Origin: Psychrobacter sp. APC 3426
GTDB lineage: Bacteria; Pseudomonadota; Gammaproteobacteria; Pseudomonadales; Moraxellaceae
DNA: 64,000 nt
Direction: 5' to 3'
Assembly: GCF_030408035.1 (NCBI RefSeq)
Contig: NZ_JASDCF010000003.1
Span: forward strand, 62,001 to 126,000
Shown in pieces: positions 17,137 to 26,742 of the stretch. The notes below the pieces were generated by a model. That model worked only from the letters and a program-made list of their open reading frames with translations. It was not told the DNA's origin and did no database searches. A program made the position numbers and the translations under genes. The first letter of the stretch is position 1; every line of letters starts with the position of its first letter.

Positions 17137-18087
17137 TTAATTGTCCACAAAATTACTTTCCAAAAAAGACTGTAAGTGTTGGCGCTCACTGGCGGTAATG
17201 TCTTCTTCAATATTCATATAAAATACTTCCTTGAGCAATAACAAAAGCTCGTCAACACTTTCTAATTCTTTAGTTTGGCTAACCTGCCCCAACTGATGGC
17301 GGCGATACTTGTAGTTCAATAAAGTGTGTCTTACACCCTGCTCATCAAGCCTTGAAACCATAAGCCTGCTTTTAAAAGGCGACTTGGGATAAGTTGAGAT
17401 ATACCAGTTACCAACAATCATATCCATTTTGATTTGGGGTAGTAAATCAAAGACGTAGAGCATCTGCCACTCTGATTTGACCTCACAGCATAAGATATAA
17501 CGCTCATAATTTACTTTGGCATGAGGGAGTATTGGGTTCTCAGATTGTTTGTCGAAGCTATCATCTCTAATGATCTTATAGCGGCCATGCGGCGTAGTTT
17601 GTATCTGTGCTGCGTTTTTTCCCTGAGCGCTTGGCTCTATAGTCGGTTGATTATAAGCAAATAGTAACGGCTCAGTTGGTACTAGGCCGCCAAAACCAAC
17701 ATCAACCAAATAGTTTTGCCTATCGATAGTCACTATGATGGCCATGTGCGTGCGAGCATTGCGGCGTTCAAGTTGATTGTCAAGAATCACAACTCCAGTA
17801 ATAATTCGAGCCTCGTAACCCAAATGACGCAGTAGCGCTAAAAACAAGCCATTAAGCTCATAACAGTAGCCACCTAAACGGCGCTCTACTACCTTGTCAT
17901 AAATACTGGCTTCCTCTAAATCATTGGGCCTATCTAAAATGGTGGTCACGCTTTGAAAAGGATACTGGGTTAAATGTGCCATCTGTAACCGCTTTAGCGT
18001 GTCTAAATTAGGCTTGATCGGTTTATCAATCTCCGACTCTGTAAACCCGAGTTGTTGCAGATAATGGGTGTAATTGATGTCGCTCAT
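17137..18087 (-). CDS. nat: Arylamine N-acetyltransferase
   Basis: Transfers acetyl from acetyl-CoA to arylamines, hydrazines or related amines in the cytoplasm. The start at 18087 (AGGA about eight bases upstream) gives 316 residues; the in-frame start at 18165 lacks support. The catalytic triad is visible as Cys75 in LGGYCYELNG, His114 in RTHMAI and Asp129 in LVDVGFGG. The protein is longer than the usual 270-290 residues, through a C-terminal tail and loops. The native substrate in non-pathogenic relatives is not known. The typical RGGYCFE motif is slightly varied here (RLGGYCYE). Confidence 0.9.
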   Translation of the reverse strand: MSDINYTHYLQQLGFTESEIDKPIKPNLDTLKRLQMAHLTQYPFQSVTTILDRPNDLEEASIYDKVVERRLGGYCYELNGLFLALLRHLGYEARIITGVVILDNQLERRNARTHMAIIVTIDRQNYLVDVGFGGLVPTEPLLFAYNQPTIEPSAQGKNAAQIQTTPHGRYKIIRDDSFDKQSENPILPHAKVNYERYILCCEVKSEWQMLYVFDLLPQIKMDMIVGNWYISTYPKSPFKSRLMVSRLDEQGVRHTLLNYKYRRHQLGQVSQTKELESVDELLLLLKEVFYMNIEEDITASERQHLQSFLESNFVDN

Positions 18088-18298
18088 AAATAATCCTAGG
18101 TTGTCATTTTCGGACTGTTTGTCTTTTAGTTTAATATTTAATGGCTGCTGAATCTTACCTTTCAAGACTATTGCTATCTTAATGAATAAAATATTCTAGA
18201 TGCTTTAAATCCGTTTTGTCTATAAATAATAAAACACGACATTTGCGCGTTGATAAATAATGCTCTATTATCAATATTCTCTCTATTAGGAAACGCTG

Positions 18299-19885
18299 AT
18301 GTCGTTTGCCCAAGTCTATACCCGTTCAGTCGTCGGTTTGCATGCCCCAAAGGTCATCATTGAAGTTCATTTGTCACAAGGCCTGCCAGCGTTAACGATT
18401 GTGGGTCTACCAGAAGCCGCCGTACGCGAGAGCAAAGATAGAGTGCGCTCGGCAATTCTTAACTCAGGTTTTCAATTTCCCAATCGCCGTCTGACGATTA
18501 ATTTAGCGCCAGCAGACCTGCCCAAAGATGGCGCAAGGCTAGATTTGCCTATTGCGATTGGTATTTTGGCAGCCAGTGATCAGTTGGATCCAGAAGTATT
18601 ATCAGGGTTTGAGTTTATCGGTGAGCTTGCGTTAAATGGAAATCTGCGGCAAGTGACAGGTAGCTTGGCTGTCGCTCGAGCGATAAAAGCGGAAGCGTTA
18701 GCCTTAAAAACGTCAAAAGTATCGAAGGCGTCAAAGAGCAATGGACAACAACTGAATGAGCAACTGCAAGAACCAAATGAAGCGCAGTTAATCGTACCGA
18801 TGGATAATGGTGCTGAGGCTAGCCGTGTGGAGGGGATAGAGATATTGGCGGCGGATAGTCTAAAAGCCGTTTGTGATCATTTGCAATCACTGACCAATCC
18901 AAATGCTAATTATGAGTGTTTAGAAGTCGTCCAGCCCAGTCCGGCACAGCAGCATACAGGATATAAAGTAGATTTGGCGGATGTAAAAGGTCAGCATCAT
19001 GCTAGACGTGCTTTAGAGATTGCTGCTGCAGGTGGTCATTCATTGTTGTTTACAGGGCCACCCGGTTCCGGTAAGACTTTAATGGCATCGCGGCTACCGA
19101 CTATCCTGCCTGATTTAAGTGACGAGGACGCGTTAGAAGTTGCTAGTACCTATTCAGTGGCAGACAGTGACTACGATTATGGCACACGGCCATTTAGACA
19201 AGTGCATCACACCATATCAGCGGTGGCGTTGGTCGGAGGAGGCTCACGTCCTAAACCTGGTGAGATTACGCTTGCGAATAAGGGCGTTTTATTTCTCGAT
19301 GAATTGCCTGAATTTGATCGTACGGTGCTGGAAGTATTACGCCAGCCGTTAGAAGCAAAGCAAATCACCATTAGCCGTGCCAACTCGCAAATGACCTTTC
19401 CAGCAAACTTTCAGTTGGTGGCGGCGATGAATCCTTGCCCTTGCGGCTATGATGGCGATACATCAGGCCGTTGTCGTTGCCGACCTGAACAGATTAAGCG
19501 CTATCAAGACAAACTATCAGGTCCGCTACTTGATCGTATTGATTTGCATATTACTGTGCCAGCATTACCGATTGCAGACCTGCAAAATGCTCAGGCTGGC
19601 GAAACATCTGAGCAGGTACGCACTCGAGTAGCTGCCGCGCATAAGCACCAATTAAAGCGACAACAGAAGGTAAATAATGAGCTTAGCCCTAGCGAGATTG
19701 ATAAATATATTCAGTTGGGCGAGGGCGAACAGCAATTACTACAGCTAGCTCAGCAACGCTTGAATCTATCTGCGCGTGGTTACCATCGCGTATTACGAGT
19801 GGCACGTACCATCGCCGATCTTGCCGATAGTATTGATATTACTAGCGCCCATGTATCTGAAGCGCTGAGTTATCGTAGTAAGTAG
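18299..19885 (+). CDS. comM: ComM/YifB family Mg-chelatase-like AAA ATPase
   Basis: ComM is a hexameric helicase-like ATPase that promotes branch migration during natural transformation. The N-terminal ChlI-like domain (1-140, PEAAVRESKDRVRSAI) is followed by the ATPase with Walker A GPPGSGKT (about residue 253), Walker B VLFLDELPEF and MNPCPCG. The C-terminal Mg_chelatase domain ends near SYRSK. A Lys/Ser/Gln-rich insertion of about 30 residues (about 138-165) interrupts the region before the ATPase. With dprA at 920 this is the second competence-related gene in the window. At 528 residues it is slightly long because of the insertion. Confidence 0.93.
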   Translation: MSFAQVYTRSVVGLHAPKVIIEVHLSQGLPALTIVGLPEAAVRESKDRVRSAILNSGFQFPNRRLTINLAPADLPKDGARLDLPIAIGILAASDQLDPEVLSGFEFIGELALNGNLRQVTGSLAVARAIKAEALALKTSKVSKASKSNGQQLNEQLQEPNEAQLIVPMDNGAEASRVEGIEILAADSLKAVCDHLQSLTNPNANYECLEVVQPSPAQQHTGYKVDLADVKGQHHARRALEIAAAGGHSLLFTGPPGSGKTLMASRLPTILPDLSDEDALEVASTYSVADSDYDYGTRPFRQVHHTISAVALVGGGSRPKPGEITLANKGVLFLDELPEFDRTVLEVLRQPLEAKQITISRANSQMTFPANFQLVAAMNPCPCGYDGDTSGRCRCRPEQIKRYQDKLSGPLLDRIDLHITVPALPIADLQNAQAGETSEQVRTRVAAAHKHQLKRQQKVNNELSPSEIDKYIQLGEGEQQLLQLAQQRLNLSARGYHRVLRVARTIADLADSIDITSAHVSEALSYRSK

Positions 19886-19897
19886 TTTATGGTTAAA

Positions 19898-21607
19898 TTA
19901 AAATAACCCCGTAATATTACCAGCATCGTCTAAATCAATATGCTCCGCTGAAGGACGTTTAGGCAATCCAGGCATTTTCATAATAGGGCCGCAAATCACC
20001 ACGATAAACCCTGCGCCAGACGAGATGCTGATATCGCGTACATGAATATCAAAACCCGTAGGTCGACCAAGTAGTTTGGCATTATCACTAAGCGAATACT
20101 GGGTTTTGGCGATACAAACTGGCATCTTATCGAGATTGAGTGCTTCTAGGCGGCGTATTTTAGCCTCGGCCAGACTGCTGATATCAATATCATCTGCCCC
20201 ATAGATACGCTGTGCAATCGTGCGAATTTTATCTGCAATACTATTATCACTGTCATAAGCCAAACGAAATTGGCTGGGTTTATTACTGTTTTCATTGAGC
20301 AAACTCAGTAAAGTATTTGCTAATTCTTCACCGCCAGCGCCACCTTTCTCCCATACTTGCGTTAGGGCAACTTCCACGCCTTTTTCTAGGCAAGCTTGTC
20401 GTACCAACTCAATCTCAGAGTCAGTATCACTGACAAACTGGTTAATGGCGACGACTACGGGCAGTCCGTAGACTTCTTGCATATTTTCGATATGCTTCAT
20501 TAGATTTGGCAGGCCTTGCTCAAGCGCTGCTAAGTTTTCAGTGGTTAGATTGTCTTTAGCGACACAACCATTGTATTTTAATGCTCGAATGGTGGCGACG
20601 ATAACAGCCGCATCTGGCGCCAATCCTGACAAGCGACACTTGATATCACAGAACTTTTGCGCACCAAGGTCGGCACCAAAGCCTGCCTCAGTAAGGGTAT
20701 AGTCTGCCAGATGCATGGCAACTCGGGTCGCAATGACTGAATTACAGCCGTGGGCGATATTGGCAAACGGACCGCCATGGACGATGGCAGGCGTGCCCTC
20801 AATCGTCTGTACAAGGTTAGGTTTAATAGCTTCTTTTAGGAGTACTGCCATTGCACCATGAGCATTGAGGTCTTTGGCGTATATTGGCTGCTTGTCTTTG
20901 TTATAAGCTATTAAGATATTGCCTAGGCGTTGTTTTAAATCGTTCAAGTCTGTCGCTAAGCAAAAGATAGCCATCACTTCAGAGGCAACCGTAATATCAA
21001 AACCATCCTCACGCATCACGCCATCGGTGGTCTTGCCAATGCCGCTGATAATATTGCGCAATTGACGATCATTCATATCTACCGCTCGACGCCAGAATAC
21101 TTGTTTTGGATCGATATTCAGCTCGTTACCTTGATAAATATGGTTGTCTAGCAGTGCTGCCAGCAGGTTATTTGCCGCCCCAATCGCATGAAAGTCACCA
21201 GTAAAATGCAGGTTGATATCTTCCATAGGTAGTACTTGCGCGTAACCGCCGCCAGCTGCACCGCCTTTAATCCCAAATACCGGGCCGATGGATGGCTCAC
21301 GTATGGCAACCACCGTTCTCTCACCGCTGTTTTGTTGCTTGTGGATACGGTTTAGTGCATCTGCTAAGCCGATGGTGACCGTGGTTTTGCCTTCGCCAGC
21401 AGGCGTTGGGTTAATGGCAGTGACCAATATTAATTTGCTCTGCTTTGCCTTAGCTGGCATGGCAAACACATCGGCTGGATTTATTTTTGCCTTAAAATGT
21501 CCGTAAGGTTCGATATGAGTGGCTGATAAACCAAGTTTTTGTGCAATGTCATTGATGGGCTGTAAGGTAACATTTTGGGCGATGGCAATATCGCTAGGTA
21601 CGGTCAT
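19898..21607 (-). CDS. fhs: Formate--tetrahydrofolate ligase
   Basis: Makes 10-formyltetrahydrofolate from formate, THF and ATP, feeding one-carbon metabolism. The P-loop region [18 protein letters not shown] is near residues 67-84. Other typical segments are [23 protein letters not shown] (spread over about 104-126), [37 protein letters not shown] and the C-terminal [13 protein letters not shown]. The 569-residue length is usual. It is 100 bp downstream of gph on the same strand. It converges with comM, leaving only 12 bp between them. Confidence 0.97.
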   Translation of the reverse strand: MTVPSDIAIAQNVTLQPINDIAQKLGLSATHIEPYGHFKAKINPADVFAMPAKAKQSKLILVTAINPTPAGEGKTTVTIGLADALNRIHKQQNSGERTVVAIREPSIGPVFGIKGGAAGGGYAQVLPMEDINLHFTGDFHAIGAANNLLAALLDNHIYQGNELNIDPKQVFWRRAVDMNDRQLRNIISGIGKTTDGVMREDGFDITVASEVMAIFCLATDLNDLKQRLGNILIAYNKDKQPIYAKDLNAHGAMAVLLKEAIKPNLVQTIEGTPAIVHGGPFANIAHGCNSVIATRVAMHLADYTLTEAGFGADLGAQKFCDIKCRLSGLAPDAAVIVATIRALKYNGCVAKDNLTTENLAALEQGLPNLMKHIENMQEVYGLPVVVAINQFVSDTDSEIELVRQACLEKGVEVALTQVWEKGGAGGEELANTLLSLLNENSNKPSQFRLAYDSDNSIADKIRTIAQRIYGADDIDISSLAEAKIRRLEALNLDKMPVCIAKTQYSLSDNAKLLGRPTGFDIHVRDISISSGAGFIVVICGPIMKMPGLPKRPSAEHIDLDDAGNITGLF

Positions 21608-21707
21608 ATCAAAGGTCTCGTCGCAGAATGCAATTGCGTAGGGTAAAGGGTTGTTTGCTTATCAATTCATTATTCTAGTTCTATTAAAAGGCCAATTTTT
21701 TAAAATA

Positions 21708-22385
21708 TTAAGCCTTTAAAAGGTATTTAACCAACGCCGCAAAGTCATCAAATGCTTCGGTAGGATTCAGTTCACGAATGTCTTGCCCATAGTTATAACC
21801 ATAAGACAGTCCAAGGGTGTCCATATTGGCATTTTGTCCGGCTAATATATCGTTTTTTGAATCACCAATCATGACCGCTTGGTCTGGAGTAACATTTAAC
21901 GCCTCACAGACATGGAGTAGCGGCGCGGGGTCTGGTTTTTTAACGGGCAGACTATCACCGCCTAAGACTTCTACAAACAAATCTTGCCAGCCAAAGGATT
22001 GCAAGATTTTAGGGACGAAACGATTGGGTTTATTGGTCACTAATGCCAACGTATAGCCCGCTGCTTTGAGTTTTTTTAGTCCGCTGTCTACATCTGGGTA
22101 GGCAACGGTTTTGCTGCCACTAATGTTTTTATAGGCATCAAAAAACACTTGCTCAGCATGATCGGCTTCCTCGACCATTAGCTCACCTTCTAAGACCTCT
22201 ACCTTACCCACCAATGCGCGCTCGACCAGCATCCTTGAGCCATTGCCGACCCAGTTGCGTATGGTGTCGAGAGAGTAGGTTTCTTTACCAAGGGTGGTTA
22301 GCATCGCGTTAGTAGCATCAGCCAAATCTGGCACACTATCGATTAAGGTGCCATCGAAATCAAAAATCAAAAGTTGCTTATCCAT
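21708..22385 (-). CDS. gph: Phosphoglycolate phosphatase (HAD superfamily)
   Basis: Dephosphorylates 2-phosphoglycolate, a product of DNA 3'-end repair. HAD motif I is FDFDGTLIDS (Asp9 nucleophile, Asp11), motif II is in LVTNKPN, and motif IV is MIGDSKNDI. The cap domain (about 15-85) is the C1 helical type. The 225-residue length and sequence fit Gph; some related HAD phosphatases (MupP-like) would look alike, so substrate specificity is inferred. fhs follows downstream on the same strand. A weak AAAGGC / GCCTTT hairpin overlaps the stop codon. Confidence 0.85.
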   Translation of the reverse strand: MDKQLLIFDFDGTLIDSVPDLADATNAMLTTLGKETYSLDTIRNWVGNGSRMLVERALVGKVEVLEGELMVEEADHAEQVFFDAYKNISGSKTVAYPDVDSGLKKLKAAGYTLALVTNKPNRFVPKILQSFGWQDLFVEVLGGDSLPVKKPDPAPLLHVCEALNVTPDQAVMIGDSKNDILAGQNANMDTLGLSYGYNYGQDIRELNPTEAFDDFAALVKYLLKA

Positions 22386-22529
22386 TATTCCTCGCTACCT
22401 AGAAGTATTGCATTCGTTTTTTAAGTTATTAGATTTAAAGTTTAGGTTTTCGTTCTGTATTACCATAGCACAGCAAACCGTTAAAACTAACTGTTACTAA
22501 TGTTTTTAATATCTGACTTTCAATATATG

Positions 22530-23030
22530 CTATTCAACTTCTTTATAGCGCTCGCGGTGTTCCTTTTTCATCTTTAGATAGGTTTCATTTTCACGGCACA
22601 TATCCCATTTTTGTTTAAAAATACGGGCAGATTCTGCTTTGATCGGATCTTCCACTTGCCGTGGTAATTCTTCACGACCATGGGCCCCGCTTTGGCCTTT
22701 TTTATCATCAGGTACTGGTCCTTTATATTTCTTGCCGCCTTTATGATTGGCGTAACGACGCGCGCGGGTATAACCCATTTGAATAAACTTGCGCGCCATA
22801 TCCGCACCGACAAAGTCATCGGCAGCCAGATAATCTAAAAACATCTGATAAATAGTCTCGCTGCTTTCTGTCGCAATATCAGGCGTGGCAAAGCGCCAGT
22901 GCAGCAGGATTTCGGACTTATAAGGTTCTACCAATAATACGCCTTGTTCACCACGACCGACGCGGTACAGCTCAGGCTGCGCACGTAAGTCTAAGTTTTT
23001 ATAATCCAAATCGTAATCAAACTCTCTCAT
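22530..23030 (-). CDS. DUF4385 domain-containing protein
   Basis: A 166-residue soluble protein matching the uncharacterised DUF4385 family. Recognisable segments are FDYDLDYKNLDLR at the N-terminus, RVGRGEQGVLLVEPYKSEILLHWRF, and FIQMGYTRARRYANHKGGKKY. The C-terminal half is strongly charged (KKKGQSG, EHRERYKEVE). No transmembrane segment or signal peptide is seen. It is monocistronic, with an AT-rich 200-bp upstream region. Function is unknown in the family; the basic, Lys-rich patch could suggest nucleic-acid contact, but that is speculation. Confidence 0.85.
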   Translation of the reverse strand: MREFDYDLDYKNLDLRAQPELYRVGRGEQGVLLVEPYKSEILLHWRFATPDIATESSETIYQMFLDYLAADDFVGADMARKFIQMGYTRARRYANHKGGKKYKGPVPDDKKGQSGAHGREELPRQVEDPIKAESARIFKQKWDMCRENETYLKMKKEHRERYKEVE

Positions 23031-23235
23031 AGCTTGTCCCTATTAGTAATCATCTAGTAGCAATCTTTCTAGAATTCAGCTGTCAAATTTAGCATTATCA
23101 ATACTATCGAGTATACTGAGCGCAGCTGTCTAAAAAACAGCACAAAAATGTTATGCAACCGTGACAGTAAGCGTTTAGCATGAGAAGAGTCATTAGTAGA
23201 ATCAATTATTGAGCAGGTCTGAGTAGGTAAAGGTC

Positions 23236-23604
23236 ATGACAGTGAATAAAAAAACTATAAATAAAATCAGCCTAGCTGGCTCAACTTTGATGATGTCATT
23301 AAAAAACGCACTTATGATATCAGCGCTGCTGCTTATAAGTGTGCTAAGCACTAATGCTGCCCATAGCGCATGGTTTGAGCGTTTGATACCGCAAGGTGAG
23401 ACCTATACGGTGCGTGAGATAGATCGTGATTTGGCATTTGTGATTGATGGTTTTATCTATGATGCGCGTACTTCTTGTTTTTTAGCAGTGGGCGATCGAG
23501 TGGTATTTTTTGAAGGGCGTCACGGTATTGACTACCGCGCAACGATTTATGATTTAGACTCGCGTGAGCGTTGTGAGTTATTACTAAGAAAACGTTTGTC
23601 ATAA
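23236..23604 (+). CDS. Small exported hypothetical protein
   Basis: A 122-residue protein with an N-terminal hydrophobic stretch (about 25-43) ending in NAAHSA, which looks like a signal peptide. The start may instead be Met19 or Met20 (MMSLKNALM), which would give a normal-length signal. The mature part (about 78 residues) has two cysteines (in TSCFL and RERCEL) that could form a disulphide. It contains strand-like segments such as YTVREIDRDLAFVIDGFIYDA. I do not recognise a family. A strong terminator follows 20 bp later, shared with the tRNA gene on the other strand. Confidence 0.65.
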   Translation: MTVNKKTINKISLAGSTLMMSLKNALMISALLLISVLSTNAAHSAWFERLIPQGETYTVREIDRDLAFVIDGFIYDARTSCFLAVGDRVVFFEGRHGIDYRATIYDLDSRERCELLLRKRLS

Positions 23605-23623
23605 TTAATAATTTTAAGCATAA

Positions 23624-23657
23624 AAAAAGCCCTGAACAGTAATGTTCGGGGCTTTTT
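23624..23657. terminator. Intrinsic terminator (bidirectional)
   Basis: An A-run, a GC-rich 10-bp stem (GCCCTGAACA with TGTTCGGGGC, one wobble) with a GTAA loop, then a T-run. It lies between the small exported protein gene and the convergent tRNA-Phe gene, and suits both directions. Confidence 0.9.
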
Positions 23658-23673
23658 AGAATTCTTAAACGAA

Positions 23674-23749
23674 TGGTGGCTCGAGGCAGGTTCGAACTGC
23701 CGACACACGGATTTTCAATCCGTTGCTCTACCGACTGAGCTATCGAGCC
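23674..23749 (-). tRNA. tRNA-Phe (GAA)
   Basis: On the minus strand the 76-nt gene folds as a complete cloverleaf. The acceptor stem is GGCTCGA / TCGAGCC, the D arm contains AGTCGGTAGAGC, and the anticodon loop is TTGAAAA with anticodon GAA. The T arm is GGCAG-TTCGAAC-CTGCC, with discriminator A and an encoded CCA end. Confidence 0.97.
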
Positions 23750-23871
23750 GTCTTCGTTGAGGCGCTATTAAACTAAATATAGGCGTTACTGTCAAGTAGT
23801 TTTTGCATAATAGGTGATAAAAAGCCATAAATAATCAAATATAAGCCAAAACGAAGGTTTTATCCTTAAGA

Positions 23872-24294
23872 TTAATCTTTAACACGCAGTAGCTCATACT
23901 CGCTCATGATACGGTGAATCTCTGCATCAGCAGGGACAAATTCACGAACGCCTTTTTTCACTTCGGCATCATAAACCAATTTAATAAACTTAGCATCGAT
24001 GGCGCGTTTGCGATTTTCTGCATGCACGGTTAGATACTGCAAGCGCTTGGCATTGGTTTGCCCATCATCAAAGCAGGCAACGGCGGCGATAGGCTTATCA
24101 TTAAACATACCGACATAAAGATACTGACCACGCTTAAAACCTTGCTCAACGATGTTTAATACCTCGAGACCATCAGGCTGCGCATCATCGCTATCATACA
24201 GGGCATGCAGGCGCTCAGATAACTCATTTTCACGTGCAGGTTTTTTGATGAGTGGGGCATCCAAGCTATTGATGGCAATCGCTTCTAAAGGCAT
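23872..24294 (-). CDS. PanZ/GNAT-like acetyl-CoA-binding protein
   Basis: A 140-residue protein resembling the PanZ (PanM) group of acetyl-CoA sensors, which promote maturation and feedback regulation of aspartate decarboxylase PanD. The middle part YLYVGMFNDKPIAAVACFDD followed by KRLQYLTVHAENRKRAIDAK fits the strand-turn-helix of a GNAT fold. The canonical RxxGxG/A phosphate loop is replaced by ENRKRAID. The assignment is therefore to a fold, and the PanZ label is tentative. It is divergent from hisB with a 328-bp gap holding no recognisable gene. PanD is not in the window. Confidence 0.55.
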   Translation of the reverse strand: MPLEAIAINSLDAPLIKKPARENELSERLHALYDSDDAQPDGLEVLNIVEQGFKRGQYLYVGMFNDKPIAAVACFDDGQTNAKRLQYLTVHAENRKRAIDAKFIKLVYDAEVKKGVREFVPADAEIHRIMSEYELLRVKD

Positions 24295-24622
24295 GGTTGG
24301 TTCCTATAAATAATCGGTTTTTATAAACAGACGGCTTCTATAAGTTGATATAGCATGGCGCTGTAGAATCAGTACGAGTAATGATTGATAAAACTGAATT
24401 CACTATTTTAGCAGAATGACACGATTTTGTGCGTGGTTTACTGCTTGGTCGTGGCAGTAGTGGTTAGGGTTTGCTATGATGAGGATATTATTTTTTTATC
24501 GCTATTAATAATAGTGACTGGCTTTTTTGGTTATTTATATTTCATCGTTCTCATATTTGGAATACGTCGGGCTTTTTTTAGGCCTGTTTTTATTGTTTGC
24601 TTTTAATTGATAGAGAGTAGCC

Positions 24623-25249
24623 ATGACAACTGATTCAAACTTAAACCTACACGGCCGCCCAGCACGTACTGCGACTGTTGAGCGCAATACTGCCGAGACC
24701 CAAGTGAAATGTACTGTCAATCTTGATGGTACTGGTCAAGGCACTATCGATACTGGTGTGCCGTTTTTAGATCATATGCTTGATCAAATCAAGCGTCACG
24801 GTTTGTTTGACTTAGACATCAAGTGCACCGGCGATACCTTTATCGATGATCACCACAGTGTTGAAGATACTGGCATTACGCTTGGACAAGCCTTTAATAA
24901 AGCGCTAGGCGATAAAAAAGGCATCCGTCGTTATGGGCATTTTTACGCGCCACTCGATGAGTCATTGACTCGTGCAGTCGTTGATCTCTCAGGTCGTCCT
25001 GGTTTGCATATGGACATTCCTTTTACGCGCTCGCATGTGGGTACTTTCGATGTCGATTTATTTAGCGAGTTTTTCTACGGCTTCGTCAACCATTCGTGGA
25101 TGACCGTACATTTAGACAATCTCAAAGGCAAAAACAGCCATCACCAAATCGAATCTACGTTTAAAGCCTTTGCTCGTGCGCTGCGTATGGCGTGTGAATA
25201 TGATGAGCGTGCGTTGAATACGCTACCGTCGACCAAAGAGGCGTTCTAG
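24623..25249 (+). CDS. hisB: Imidazoleglycerol-phosphate dehydratase HisB
   Basis: Catalyses dehydration of imidazoleglycerol phosphate to imidazoleacetol phosphate, the sixth step of histidine biosynthesis. This is the monofunctional 208-residue form without the histidinol-phosphatase domain of enteric HisB. Metal-binding motifs are visible: [22 protein letters not shown] and [15 protein letters not shown]. The start has a gagag-like site. hisH begins at the very next base after the stop codon, so the two are translationally linked. Other his genes are not adjacent within this window. Confidence 0.97.
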   Translation: MTTDSNLNLHGRPARTATVERNTAETQVKCTVNLDGTGQGTIDTGVPFLDHMLDQIKRHGLFDLDIKCTGDTFIDDHHSVEDTGITLGQAFNKALGDKKGIRRYGHFYAPLDESLTRAVVDLSGRPGLHMDIPFTRSHVGTFDVDLFSEFFYGFVNHSWMTVHLDNLKGKNSHHQIESTFKAFARALRMACEYDERALNTLPSTKEAF

Positions 25250-25894
25250 ATGAGTAGAGCTACAAAGATTGCATTATTAGATTATGGCATGGGTAATTTG
25301 CACTCTGCCGGCAAAGCACTATCAGCGGTAGGCGCAGAAGTCTCTATCACCAATGACCCAAAAGTCGTCGCTGCTGCCGACAAAATCGTTTTCCCTGGTG
25401 TCGGTGCCATGCGCGATTGCATGATTGGTATGCACGATGCTGGCATTGATGAGGTTGTGCATCAGGCGATATTTAATAAGCCTGTTATGGCCATCTGTGT
25501 TGGAATGCAGGCGTTATTTGAACAAACTGCTGAGAATGGCGGTACGGATTGTTTGGGTATCTTGAATGGTACGGTAAAAGCCTTTGACCCGACGTGGACG
25601 GATGAGCAGGGCGCCACGATTAAAGTACCGCACATGGGCTGGAATACCATTAGCGGTATGGATTTTGACCATCCATTGTGGAATGGCATAGGCGACAACG
25701 CGCACTTTTACTTTGTGCACAGCTATTACTGCGCGCCTGCCGATAGCACGCAAGTGGCTGCTGTTTGTGACTATGGTCAGCCGTTTTGTGCCAGTATTAT
25801 CCAAGATAACTTATTTGCCACCCAGTTCCATCCAGAAAAAAGCCACACCGCAGGCTTGCAATTATTAAAGAACTTCGTTGAGTGGAATGTGTAG
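25250..25894 (+). CDS. hisH: Imidazole glycerol phosphate synthase subunit HisH
   Basis: The class I glutamine amidotransferase subunit that supplies ammonia to HisF for imidazole ring closure. The nucleophile is Cys83 in [12 protein letters not shown], with the oxyanion PGVG motif at 49-52 and the His-Glu pair in [11 protein letters not shown] (about 193-203). It has 214 residues. The ATG directly follows the hisB stop codon with no intergenic base, indicating coupled translation. No hisA or hisF follows; the next 356 bp hold inverted repeats and no recognisable gene. Confidence 0.97.
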   Translation: MSRATKIALLDYGMGNLHSAGKALSAVGAEVSITNDPKVVAAADKIVFPGVGAMRDCMIGMHDAGIDEVVHQAIFNKPVMAICVGMQALFEQTAENGGTDCLGILNGTVKAFDPTWTDEQGATIKVPHMGWNTISGMDFDHPLWNGIGDNAHFYFVHSYYCAPADSTQVAAVCDYGQPFCASIIQDNLFATQFHPEKSHTAGLQLLKNFVEWNV

Positions 25895-25993
25895 CCAATC
25901 CCACCTGATGCTTGTATCTACCTAGACGCTGGCGTGCGGACTTATAGGTCTGGTAGCGTTCCCTCTAAAACCGAGCGACCACTCCCAGACTTA

Positions 25994-26043
25994 GTTCGCA
26001 ACGCCATCGTCGTTAGCAAGATATTGCTACGGAATTTGCGAAC
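25994..26043. repeat. Nested inverted repeats in the hisH downstream region
   Basis: GTTCGCAA (25994-26001) pairs exactly with TTGCGAAC (26036-26043). Inside it TAGCAA (26014-26019) pairs with TTGCTA (26024-26029) around a GATA loop. The 356-bp gene-free stretch 25895-26250 also contains G+C-richer segments unlike its neighbours and only short reading frames on both strands. Confidence 0.7.
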
Positions 26044-26250
26044 ATGCAAACCTCTTGCGTTCGGACGAAGCAGTGCTTGGTTATTCCCTCGCTCAGGGCT
26101 AAATCACACCCCAAGGCCGATTTAAAAAACTGCCTTTGATTCTTCATAAAAAGCACGCTTGCTAACCTTTGCCAACTATCGAATTGAAAAGTGCTATTCA
26201 GCATCAGCATTATCGGTTAGTCTAGAGCATCTCAAGTTTGGAACATCCCA

Positions 26251-26625
26251 GTGGACTTCACAATCTTTAAAATAAACATCATAGAGATAACCGGACTGGC
26301 CAAGGATGCTCTGCATATCTATGTTGGCGTCGGTATCTATCTACTATGTCTGCTCGTGCTGCTGCCTATTATCAAAAAGCAAAGTATCAGATCATTCATG
26401 GCTTTAATCGTGGTAACGGGCGTTGCTCTATTGGGTGAATATCTAGACAACCGCCATATCATTATACCTAGAGGGTTTTTTGCATTAGGAATGGTAGATA
26501 TAAAGGCAAGCCTCCATGATTTGGTTAATACTTGTCTGCTGCCTTATGTGCTTTATGCATTGAATAAGTGGACGACACTTTTTCATCCAACGGTTTTAGT
26601 GAGTGGGTCTTTGAAAAAACGATGA
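26251..26625 (+). CDS. Small membrane protein of unknown function
   Basis: A 124-residue protein with GTG start and no strong ribosome-binding site. It shows two or three hydrophobic segments (about residues 22-42, 47-61 and 90-103). A polar loop DNRHIIIPRG lies between the second and third, and the motif ASLHDLVNT precedes the last. This pattern resembles small VanZ-like or other polytopic proteins of unknown role, but I do not recognise a family. It stands alone after the repeat-rich gap. Because the start is weak the true N-terminus could be shorter. Confidence 0.6.
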   Translation: MDFTIFKINIIEITGLAKDALHIYVGVGIYLLCLLVLLPIIKKQSIRSFMALIVVTGVALLGEYLDNRHIIIPRGFFALGMVDIKASLHDLVNTCLLPYVLYALNKWTTLFHPTVLVSGSLKKR

Positions 26626-26742
26626 TAGATGATTAGCAAATAACACGAAACAGTGATAGAAAAACGGTTAACATAAACGAATCAAAAAGCAAAAGACTCA
26701 TTTTAAAGATTCTCTGAATCGAATCAAAGAGAGGTCAATATT

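Noticed and set aside
25934..26210. Overlapping short frames on both strands in the hisH downstream gap
   Set aside because: They overlap each other and the inverted repeats, have no good ribosome-binding sites, and resemble by-products of repeat sequence.
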